A DNA stretch of 64,000 nt from Chromohalobacter beijerinckii (GTDB lineage: Bacteria > Pseudomonadota > Gammaproteobacteria > Pseudomonadales > Halomonadaceae). The stretch lies in NCBI RefSeq assembly GCF_023061185.1, contig NZ_JAKGAK010000012.1:1-64000 (forward strand), read 5' to 3'. Made by a program: the position numbers and the translations under genes. Shown here piece after piece: positions 29,498 to 38,300 of the stretch (positions within the stretch are counted from its first letter, which is position 1; every line of letters begins with the position of its first letter). Below the pieces are notes generated by a model, which saw only the letters and a program-made list of their open reading frames with translations, searched no databases and was not told the DNA's origin.

Positions 29498-30385
29498 ATG
29501 ATCAAGAAGGCCGTACTCCCCGTTGCTGGACTCGGTACGCGTTGCCTACCAGCCTCCAAGGCCATTCCCAAGGAAATGATCACTATCGTCGACAAGCCGG
29601 TCATTCAGTATGTCGTCGAAGAGGCGGTGGCTGCCGGCATCAAGGAAATCGTGCTGGTAACGCACTCCAGCAAAAGCGCCATCGAGAATCATTTCGACAA
29701 GAACTTCGAGCTCGAGGCGATGCTCGAGGCCAAGGGCAAGGATGAATTGCTCGCGGAAGTGCGCAACATCGTCCCCGAGGATGTGAGCATCATCGCCGTA
29801 CGCCAACCGGTCGCACTGGGGCTTGGGCATGCCGTACTGTGTGCGCAGGCAGTGATTGGTGACGACCCCTTTGCCGTACTGCTTCCCGATGTGCTGGTAG
29901 ATGCTGGCGAGCTACCGCAGAACGACCTAGCCGGCATGATCGAAGCTTATGACAAGAGCGGCCAAGCACAGATCATGGTCGAAAATGTGCCACAAGAGAT
30001 GACCCACAAGTATGGGATCGTCGCGCTCGAGGGCGAGGCACCGGCCCCTGGCGACAGCGCACCGCTGACGGGCATGGTCGAAAAACCCAAGGTGGAAGAG
30101 GCACCTTCCAGCCTGGCGGTGATCGGACGTTATTTGCTGCCGGCGGCTATCTTCCCGCTGCTGGCCGAAACCAAGCCCGGGGCGGGGAATGAGATCCAGC
30201 TTACCGACGCCCTCGAGACGCTGCGCCAGCAGCAGGGCGCCGAAGCTTATCGCATGCGCGGCAATACCTACGATTGCGGGCACCAACTAGGCTACCTGGA
30301 AGCCACGCTGGCACTCGCCAAGCGCCATCCCCAGCATGGCGAAGGATTCCGCTCCCTGTTGGGCCGTTACGCAAACGAGGGCTGA
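29498..30385 (+). CDS. galU: UTP-glucose-1-phosphate uridylyltransferase
   Basis: GalU makes UDP-glucose, a precursor of exopolysaccharide, lipopolysaccharide and glucosylated solutes. The N-terminus KKAVLPVAGLGTRCLPASKAIPKEM is the nucleotide-binding signature. Substrate-binding segments DKPVIQYVVEEAV and VEKPKVEEAPSSLAVIGRYLL follow. The 295-residue length is normal. It is followed after 4 bases by a UDP-glucose dehydrogenase-like gene and probably co-transcribed with it. The 280-base gap upstream holds no gene that I can support. Confidence 0.96.
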   Translation: MIKKAVLPVAGLGTRCLPASKAIPKEMITIVDKPVIQYVVEEAVAAGIKEIVLVTHSSKSAIENHFDKNFELEAMLEAKGKDELLAEVRNIVPEDVSIIAVRQPVALGLGHAVLCAQAVIGDDPFAVLLPDVLVDAGELPQNDLAGMIEAYDKSGQAQIMVENVPQEMTHKYGIVALEGEAPAPGDSAPLTGMVEKPKVEEAPSSLAVIGRYLLPAAIFPLLAETKPGAGNEIQLTDALETLRQQQGAEAYRMRGNTYDCGHQLGYLEATLALAKRHPQHGEGFRSLLGRYANEG

Positions 30386-30389
30386 TGCC

Positions 30390-31682
30390 ATGCGCGTGAA
30401 CGTGTATGGAAGCGAGCTATCGGCGGCCGTGGCAGCAGCAGCGCTTTCCTCGGTGGGGCATCAGGTCGACTGGTGCCCACATCCTGAGGTGCCTTGGCAA
30501 CGTCTGGAACATGCCGAATGGCTGCTTCGCGAACCGGGGCTCAAGGCCCAGATCGATGCGGGATGTCGTTCGGGTCTGCTACGCCTGACCGATACGCCCA
30601 CACGGGAAGATGTCGAGATTCATTGGCTAGCCTTGGCCCCGGACCAACGTGAAGCTGCCGAGGCCTATGTCGCCGATATTCCCGCAGCGCAAAGCAACCC
30701 GCTGGTGATCGTCAATAATTCGACGTTTCCGGTCGGCCACACCGAACGCCTCGAAGCGTTGCTCGGTCACGCCGGCCAATCAGCCGTCGCCTTGCCGGAC
30801 ATGCTGGAAGAAGGCCGTGCCTGGGAGACTTTCACCCGCCCGGCACGCTGGTTGCTCGGCAGTGAAGATAGCCAGGCCACCGCGCAGGTACGCGAGCTGC
30901 TACGCGCCTTCAACCGTCGCCAGGATGTGTTCCAGCTCATGCCGCGCCGCGCTGCGGAGCTCGCCAAGCTGGCGATCATCGGGATGTTGGCGACACGCAT
31001 AAGCTACATGAATGAGCTAGCGGGCCTGGCCGACTCGTTGGATGTCGATGTCGAACACGTCCGCTTGGGCATGGGTGCCGATAGCCGTATCGGTTTCGAG
31101 TACCTGTATCCCGGCTGTGGTTTTGGCGGACCCAGTTTTTCGCGTGATCTCATGCGCCTGGCCGATGTCCAGCATGCCTCTGGTCGCGAGTCGTTGCTGC
31201 TCGAGCATGTTCTCGACATCAACGAGCAGAAAAAGGAGACGCTGTTCCGCAAATTCTGGCACCACTTCCATGGCCAGCTTTTCGAGCGGCGCGTTGCAAT
31301 CTGGGGAGCGGCGTTCAAGCCGGGGACCACTCGCATCGATCAAGCGCCGGTGCTCACCTTGCTTGATGCGCTGTTGGCGCAAGGGGTCAACGTCAGCGTT
31401 CACGACCCCGAGGCGTTGCCGGCACTGCGTGATCTCTACGAGCAGCATCCTCGCGTACGCTTTTGCGACGATGACTTCTACGCTGCTTGCGAGGGAGCGG
31501 ATGCTCTGATGCTGGTCACCGAATGGAAATGCTACTGGAACCCCAATTGGCGCCGACTAAGCGAGCTCATGGCCACACCACTGATCCTTGATGGCCGCAA
31601 TATCTTCGATCCCGACTATGTCGCGGCACGTGGCTTGATCTATCGTGGTATCGGTCGGCGAGCGGATCCGACCAACGCCTGA
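30390..31682 (+). CDS. UDP-glucose 6-dehydrogenase-like protein with altered active site
   Basis: The 430-residue protein aligns over its whole length with UDP-glucose/GDP-mannose dehydrogenases, which oxidise UDP-glucose to UDP-glucuronate. Conserved pieces are NSTFPVGH, RISYMNELAGLAD, GMGADSRIG, WGAAFKPGT and TEWK. Key residues differ. The N-terminal GxGxxG is VYGSELSAA, and the NAD-binding acid after strand 2 is missing. The catalytic cysteine of FGGSCFPKD is Ser249 (FGGPSFSRD). The Asn four residues after the catalytic Lys is Ile (KLAII). Family Lys and Asp are retained. It follows galU by 4 bases. Normal dehydrogenase activity seems unlikely; a regulatory or binding role is inference. 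Confidence 0.85.
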   Translation: MRVNVYGSELSAAVAAAALSSVGHQVDWCPHPEVPWQRLEHAEWLLREPGLKAQIDAGCRSGLLRLTDTPTREDVEIHWLALAPDQREAAEAYVADIPAAQSNPLVIVNNSTFPVGHTERLEALLGHAGQSAVALPDMLEEGRAWETFTRPARWLLGSEDSQATAQVRELLRAFNRRQDVFQLMPRRAAELAKLAIIGMLATRISYMNELAGLADSLDVDVEHVRLGMGADSRIGFEYLYPGCGFGGPSFSRDLMRLADVQHASGRESLLLEHVLDINEQKKETLFRKFWHHFHGQLFERRVAIWGAAFKPGTTRIDQAPVLTLLDALLAQGVNVSVHDPEALPALRDLYEQHPRVRFCDDDFYAACEGADALMLVTEWKCYWNPNWRRLSELMATPLILDGRNIFDPDYVAARGLIYRGIGRRADPTNA

Positions 31683-31689
31683 ACGACAC

Positions 31690-31713
31690 ACGCCCCGTCG
31701 AGGCGGGGCGTGC
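31690..31713. terminator. Hairpin between convergent ugd-like gene and sodB
   Basis: CACGCCCCG at 31690-31698 pairs with CGGGGCGTG at 31705-31713 around 6 bases. It lies 8 bases after the ugd-like stop and 40 bases from the sodB stop. Neither strand has a T run after it, so it is a weak or factor-dependent terminator candidate for both genes. Confidence 0.5.
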
Positions 31714-31752
31714 ATGATACGCGTCGATGTCACCGCTTATCTCGAGGGGCGA

Positions 31753-32334
31753 TCAATCATTGAAGTTCTGGGCGATGAAGTCCCAGTTGATGACGTTCCA
31801 CACGGCGTCCAGGTATTTTGGACGCGCATTGCGATAATCGATGTAGTAGGCATGCTCCCAGACATCGATGGTCAGCAGAGGCGTTTGGCCGTGCGCGATG
31901 GGACAGTCGGCATCGTCGGTGTTGCTGATGTCCACGCCGCCGTCGTCGGTCTTGATCAGCCAGGTCCAGCCTGAGCCGAAATTACTCGCCGCTTTGGCAT
32001 TGAACGCCTCCTTGAATTGTTCGAAGGAACCGAACTTCGTCTTGATCGCATCGCCCAACGCACCTTTGGGCTCACCACCCCCCTGAGGAGAGAGGCAGTG
32101 CCAGTAGAAAGTATGGTTCCATACTTGGGCCGCCTGATTGAACATGACGCCCGAAGCCGATTGAATGATCTCTTCGAGTGACTTGTCGTCGTCTGCGGTG
32201 CCCTGGGTCAGCTCGTTGAGCTTGTTCACGTAAGCCTGATGGTGCTTACCGTAGTGATACTCCAGTGTTTCGGCGGAGATATGCGGTTCGAGTGCGTTTT
32301 TCTCATACGGCAAGGCGGGTAGTTCGAATGCCAT
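31753..32334 (-). CDS. sodB: Superoxide dismutase, iron type
   Basis: The 193-residue cytoplasmic enzyme disproportionates superoxide. Metal ligands lie in HISAETLEYHYGKHH, in QVWNHTFYWHCL, and in the signature DVWEHAYYIDY. The Gln in AAQVWNHTFYW and the overall pattern are those of iron rather than manganese enzymes. ATG 32334 follows AAGGAG. It is convergent with the galU operon. Confidence 0.95.
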   Translation of the reverse strand: MAFELPALPYEKNALEPHISAETLEYHYGKHHQAYVNKLNELTQGTADDDKSLEEIIQSASGVMFNQAAQVWNHTFYWHCLSPQGGGEPKGALGDAIKTKFGSFEQFKEAFNAKAASNFGSGWTWLIKTDDGGVDISNTDDADCPIAHGQTPLLTIDVWEHAYYIDYRNARPKYLDAVWNVINWDFIAQNFND

Positions 32335-32573
32335 GGTGTATCTCCTTTTATCGTCATCGGCCGAGAAGCAACGCAGGACCGCTGGGGCATCTCGGCGTGA
32401 AGCTTTTTACTATCGGGGTCACTCTATCCACTAAAAAACCTTACAATACCAAGCATCTGCGTTCTCAACGGCGCCCGGTATCTTAGCACCGGCCCCGGTA
32501 AGCGCCAATTTCGCCATACGCATGTGATACGCCAGGGTATTGATAAATAACGTAGTCGAGACGAGAGCCGAGC

Positions 32574-33398
32574 ATGTCTGAACGACCGGAAGGAACACGT
32601 CAGGAACCGCGTATCGTGCCCGAGCGCGATACTGATCCCATTGCCGAGGGACGCCTCGACAGCCGTCCACGCCGTGCCAGCAACGGTACCCGGCGTCGAC
32701 GCTCACGCGTCTGGCCACTGTGGTGCCTGACGTTACTTCTCATCGTCGCCCTGGCAGGAGTCGTGAGCTTTTACTGGCACGAGCGCCAAGCCTGGCAGGT
32801 ACGGCTTTCCAATCTCGAGGCAAGGCAAAACACCTTGACCGACCGCCTCGACGCCACGGGTAGCTCGTTGGATGCCTCTGGCGACAGCCTGCGCGATGAA
32901 CTGGACCGGCTGCGCTCCGAATTGGATTCCTCCCGCGCCGTGATCGGCAATCTGGAAAACAAGGTTGGCGAGCTGGAGGAAGGTACGGGCTCGGGCAGTG
33001 CCCTGGAGGATTTGCGTGAGACGCAGGACGCGCAGCAAACGCTCATTGCCGCCCAGCAATCCTCTCTCAAGGCCCTGGAAAGTACCGGAGAGGATGCGCG
33101 CGCCACCCTGTCGTCACGCTTAGAGTCGCTCTCCTCGCGCCAGGAAGAGCAGGGCGGTGGGCTCGAGACGTTGAAACAGCGTATTGAGGAGCTCGCCGAC
33201 ACACGTCAGGCCCGTGGCGAAACGCTTGACGACCTACAAGAGAACCTCGACGATCTGAGCGCTCGGCTCGCATCATTATCCGGCGATCACGATGACGTCA
33301 CCAATGAGGTCGCTAGCATTCAGGACGATCTACGGGAACTTCGCCAGGGACAATTGGCTCTCAATGCCAACGTGGAAGCGCTTTCCGCTTCACAGTAA
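32574..33398 (+). CDS. Membrane-anchored coiled-coil protein of unknown function
   Basis: The 274-residue protein has a charged, Arg-rich cytoplasmic head (about residues 1-45), one membrane helix at about 46-68 (LWCLTLLLIVALAGVVSFYW), and a periplasmic region that is almost entirely heptad-like and rich in Leu, Glu, Asp, Arg and Ser to the end. No enzymatic motif is visible. The gene starts at ATG 32574 behind GAGAGCCGAG and is followed after 135 bases by tamA. I do not recognise the family. The layout is that of a scaffold or HemX-like coiled-coil protein, but that is only a structural resemblance. Confidence 0.75.
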   Translation: MSERPEGTRQEPRIVPERDTDPIAEGRLDSRPRRASNGTRRRRSRVWPLWCLTLLLIVALAGVVSFYWHERQAWQVRLSNLEARQNTLTDRLDATGSSLDASGDSLRDELDRLRSELDSSRAVIGNLENKVGELEEGTGSGSALEDLRETQDAQQTLIAAQQSSLKALESTGEDARATLSSRLESLSSRQEEQGGGLETLKQRIEELADTRQARGETLDDLQENLDDLSARLASLSGDHDDVTNEVASIQDDLRELRQGQLALNANVEALSASQ

Positions 33399-33533
33399 TG
33401 CCGCCGTCGACTAATCACGCGATCTCACGACAAGGATTGAGTCATTGGAAATCAGCCGAGATCAATGCCCGGGGTTTATCGCCTCTTCACTGGTGGACGT
33501 TGTCGATCAGCAACGCTGGGGAGGCTGACGTCG

Positions 33534-35360
33534 ATGCGCCACTCCATGACACGGCGCATCCTGTGGGGAGCGGCATTGAGTGTCGTCACGTCCGGCGCCT
33601 ATGCGCTGGACGCGTCCGTCGAGGGGCTCGAAGGCCCCGCCGCCGAGAATGTCGTTACCTTCCTGCGTGCGGTGGATACCCAGAACATCAGCGAGGAGCG
33701 CCTGGATAGCGAGGTTCGCGATCGCACCCAGCGCGCATTGCGTGCCTTCGGTTATTACTCACCCCAGATCGAAACGGCGTATCCCGACGGAACGTTCGAT
33801 GCCGACGCCGTTATCTCCATCGATCCTGGTCCACAGACGCATATTACCCAGCTCGATGTAGGTATCGATGGCGACGCTCACGATGACAGGGCCTTTCAGC
33901 GCGCACTCGATCAAGTGGCGCTCAAGGAAAGCGATGCATTACGCCATGATCGTTACGAAAGCGCCAAGAGCCGCTTTTCCACGTTGGCGCTCGAGCGCGG
34001 CTATTTCGATGCCGGCTTTACTCAACGGCGAATGGAAGTGCGCCCCCGGGAAGCCAGCGCCCGTATTTTCCTGAGGATGAATAGCGGGCCGCGTTACCAT
34101 TTCGGTGACATTCGTTTCTCGGGTAGCCAGATCGAAGAAGCCCGCCTGCGCCGCATGCTGCCGTTTGAGGACGGCGATCCCTACCTCGCCGGGCAATTGG
34201 CCGAGTACAACCAGCGCCTGGGAGAGACCGACTGGTTTCGCGGTATCGCCGTGCGTCCACGTATCGACAGCGGCGGACGTGGCGCAAACAGCGGACAATG
34301 GTGGCAAGAAGCCACCGGGCGTAGGCCTCCTTTGACGAGTGGTCCGGGCCTTGCCGCCGTGCGCCAGCTTCATGGCCAGCAGCGCACCGACGTGCCGGTC
34401 GACGTCGATGTCATTCCCGCCGACCGCCATCAGTTCGAAACCGGGATCGGCTATGCCACCGATGTGGGGCCACGCGTTCAATTCAGTTGGGATATGCCCT
34501 GGCTCAACGATCGTGGCCACAGCCTGTCGAATGCCTTGTATCTCTCGGGTCCCGAGCAGCGCTTCGACGGTGAGTATCTAATGCCGCTGGCAGACCCGCT
34601 GCGCGATAGTTACCGTCTCGGCTATGGCCTGCGTAAACTCGACAACGAGGACACGCAAAGCCTGGAGAGTTCGGTCGAGTTGGCACGGCGCTGGGAATTC
34701 GACAACGACTGGGTGCAAGAACTCTATTTCCGTACCACGTACGAGGATTTCACCCAGGCAGACCAGGACGAACAAGTCCTGCTGCTTTATCCAGGCATCA
34801 GTTGGACCCGTACCCGTACGAGGCAACCCAATTTTCCCATGTGGGGCGATCGACAACGGCTGGCATTGGAGGTTTCCGATACCAAGTGGGGGTCAGACGC
34901 GCGCTTCTTGCGTACCACATTCGACTCGCAATGGATTCGCTCGCTGGGGCAGGACAATCGCTTCGTCGGCCGTGTTGGCGGTGGCGCCATGGCGACCGAC
35001 ACCTTCGACAAGATTCCTCCGTCACTGCGTTTCTTCGCCGGTGGCGACCAGAGTGTGCGCGGCTACAGCTACGAGAGCTTATCGCCGGAGAACGACGACG
35101 GCGAACTGCTCGGTGGCCAGCACATGTTGACCGCCAGCGCCGAGTATCAGCGTCGGGTCACTGGCAACTGGTGGGGAGCAACCTTCATCGATACCGGCAA
35201 CGCCTTCAATGAATGGTGGCCCGAGGAACTCAAGACCGGCGCCGGTATCGGTGTGCGGTGGATTTCGCCCGTAGGGCCCGTACGTTTCGATATCGCCCAT
35301 CCTTTCGATAATGAGGAGGACGCGTGGCGTCTGCACTTCGCCATCGGACCGGAATTCTGA
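33534..35360 (+). CDS. tamA: Translocation and assembly module protein TamA
   Basis: TamA is an outer-membrane Omp85 protein with three POTRA domains and a 16-strand barrel, acting with TamB in outer-membrane biogenesis. A signal peptide ends near GAYA before LDASVEGLEG. POTRA domains follow, then the barrel from GYATDVGPRVQFSWDMPWLN onward, including the Omp85 signature RFFAGGDQSVRGYSYESLSP and the C-terminal GPVRFDIAHPF. ATG 33534 behind GGGGAGG gives 608 residues. About 40 extra Gly/Arg/Gln-rich residues (34265-34385) lie where POTRA3 normally runs into the barrel. The 3' end overlaps tamB by 37 bases. Confidence 0.92.
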   Translation: MRHSMTRRILWGAALSVVTSGAYALDASVEGLEGPAAENVVTFLRAVDTQNISEERLDSEVRDRTQRALRAFGYYSPQIETAYPDGTFDADAVISIDPGPQTHITQLDVGIDGDAHDDRAFQRALDQVALKESDALRHDRYESAKSRFSTLALERGYFDAGFTQRRMEVRPREASARIFLRMNSGPRYHFGDIRFSGSQIEEARLRRMLPFEDGDPYLAGQLAEYNQRLGETDWFRGIAVRPRIDSGGRGANSGQWWQEATGRRPPLTSGPGLAAVRQLHGQQRTDVPVDVDVIPADRHQFETGIGYATDVGPRVQFSWDMPWLNDRGHSLSNALYLSGPEQRFDGEYLMPLADPLRDSYRLGYGLRKLDNEDTQSLESSVELARRWEFDNDWVQELYFRTTYEDFTQADQDEQVLLLYPGISWTRTRTRQPNFPMWGDRQRLALEVSDTKWGSDARFLRTTFDSQWIRSLGQDNRFVGRVGGGAMATDTFDKIPPSLRFFAGGDQSVRGYSYESLSPENDDGELLGGQHMLTASAEYQRRVTGNWWGATFIDTGNAFNEWWPEELKTGAGIGVRWISPVGPVRFDIAHPFDNEEDAWRLHFAIGPEF

Positions 35361-38300
35361 TCCGTGCACTGATTTACGTACCACTGTGGCTCTTGGGACT
35401 GACGTTGTTGTTGCTCGGGGTAGCTTTGTCGCCCTGGGGGACTGCGTGGCTGGCCGATCAAGGTCAGTCACGTGGCTGGTACGAGGTCGAGGAGATAAAG
35501 GGAGCGCCGCTGGACACGCTGACGTTACGTGGACTGCATCTCGATGTTGGCCCTCTCACCCTCGATGTCGAGCGCTTGCATCTGAGCTGGGCCGACGACT
35601 GTCTGCTGGACGGCAAACTCTGTCTTCAGGGACTGCAGGTCGAGGGCGCACACATCGTGTTGGCGTCCGGCAATGCTAGTGACGATGCCCAGTCTGATAC
35701 ATCGTCAGGCGGGGGCATGCCCGCACTCTGGTTTCCGTTTCCCATCGAGATACGCGCCCTCGGGCTCGAGGACGTTCGCGTCGATCTGGCCGATGGCACA
35801 CAACTGCAATGGGATGACTTCACCACCGGGGCGCGCGTTTCCGGCAACGACCTTACATTACTGCCAACCCGCCTGGAGGGGACGCAACTCTACCTGCCGA
35901 TGAGCGAAGGGCAGCGTCTGACCCAAGGGATGACATCGCCGGCCATTCCTGCCGGTAGCATCGATGCGGCTTCACAAGCGGCGGGGGACAGCTCTGCCGA
36001 GGAATCCGCAACCGATGAAACGCCTGTGGCTGAGAGTGAGGCATCCGATAACGACGCCGAACGCCGCTTGGCGTTGCCCGAGATCGAATTGCCACTCGAT
36101 ATTCGAGCCCCGAGCCTGGTGGTCGACGACTTTCAGTTGCGTGGCGCGACGTCCTATAACCTGACGCAGGCGACGCTGTCGCTATCCACCGAAGGCAGCG
36201 ATGTCGCCATTCATCGGCTACACGTGCGCAGCGATGACGGTGAGGCGGAACTTGCCTTGCAGGCCACACTAACCGGTGATTACCCCCTCCACGGTAGCCT
36301 GGAAACGCATATCGCACGAGCTCCGTTGGCCGGTCAGCGGGCGTCCTTGACGCTGGATGGCTCTCTGGCCGATCTGGCGCTCGATCTCGACGCCAGTGGC
36401 CCCGTCACAACCACGCTGACGGGCAAGGTGGATGCGCTGGCACCAACCTTGCCATTTGGCCTGTCGCTCGATGCCAGCGACATCACTTGGCCACTGGCGG
36501 GCACGCTCACCGCGCCTGAACTTGCTGCGGGAGGGCATCTGGATGCCGCCGCAGTGTCGGCATCACAGCACGTGGGCGCAGGCCAGGCAGCCTATCGGCT
36601 CGACACACTCCATCTCGACGCCGATGGCTCCTTAGAGGATTATCGAGTCGCACTCGACTTGACGGCACGCGGAGACGGCCTTCCCGAAAGCCGCTTGACG
36701 CTCGATGGTCATGGCGACGCCTCGCACTTCGCTTGGGAACCGCTCACGCTCCAGGCCGAAGGCGGCACCTTGAGCGGTCGTGGCCAAGTAGACTGGGCCT
36801 CGGCGCTATCGGTCGAAAGTGACCTCCAACTCGACCAGCTTCCCATCGGAGCCTTCACCGAGGCCGTGGATGGAACGCTCAACGGCAAGGCGCGCGTCGG
36901 CTTTGATATGCAGCCTCAAGGCTGGCGACTGCGCATACCGCAGCTGGCCATCGACGGCACCTTGCAAGATAGGGCGCTGCGCTTGAACGCCAAACTCAGT
37001 GGCAATAGCCAGATGCAATGGGCGATCGATCAGCTCGACCTTCGCCAAGGCGATAACCGCATTACCGCGGAAGGCACTATCGGTCAGCGTCTGGACCTGC
37101 GCAGTCGTATCACGGCACCGCGACTTTCTACGCTGTGGCCCGGGCTCGGTGGCACCTTGCAGGGCGATCTCGACGCCCAAGGCTCCCTCGAGTCGCCACG
37201 TCTCGATCTCGACATGACCGGTGAGGCACTGCGCTACCAGACGCAACAACTCGAGTCCCTATCGCTGAAGGCGCATAGCGAAGGGGTCGACGACCCACGT
37301 GTGAAGGCCGACGTATCTATCGAAGGACTCGAGGCCGGTGGCCAACGTGTCGACGCACTGAACCTCGCATTGGCAGGGCGCCTCTCCCAGCACACGCTGG
37401 AGCTCGATGCTCAACTAGGAAGCGGCATGCCGCTCTCACGGGCGAGTCTCACGCTCGACGGCCAGTATGACGCAGATGCCCAACGCTATCGCGGGTCGCT
37501 GGTGCCGCTCGAGCTGGCGACCGAATACGGCGATATCGCGCTCGATGACGCACTGGACTTCGATGCCGATATCGCCGCCCAACGCGTGACACTCTCGCCG
37601 TTTTGTTTGGTTCGACAGCAGGGAGGCGAAGCGTGTCTCGTCGACCGAGCGCGGCTCTCCGCCGATACCGGCGACGCGTCGCTGGCCTTGCGCGACATTC
37701 CCATGGACCTGCTGGCCGACAAGCTGCCATCGGGATGGCGCGTGGATGGCGAGACCCAGGGCGAGGCCAACATGAGCTGGCAACAGGCGGGCCAGCAGTG
37801 GCATGCCGAGGGCCAGATTGATAGCCAACTGGACGTCACTGGAGAAGATGCGCGTGGCAATCCCTGGGAACTGCCGGACAGCCGCCTCGCAGTGACGTTC
37901 GATGCCACGCCATCTCGCGCCGATACACGACTGACACTCGATCAGGGCGACACCGGACAACTGGCATTGTCGTTGGGCATTGACGACCCGCTGGGTGAGG
38001 CCGCCTTGGAAGGGCGACTGCAAGTCAACGACATTGCCTTCACTCCGTATCGTGCTCTCGTCGAGGGCTTGTCCAACCTCGAAGGGTCGCTCGCCGGCGA
38101 TGTTACCTTCGCGGGGACGTTACGCCAGCCCGACCTCGATGGCGAACTCACCGCCGAAGGCGTAAAAGCACGTGGCCCGGCGATTCCCGTCGCGATACGC
38201 GATGCCCGTATGAGCATCGACTTCGCCGGACAACGCGCCGACATCGACGGATTCGTGGCTGGTGAGAAAGGCCAGCTCAACCTGGATGGTGAGGCCGGTT

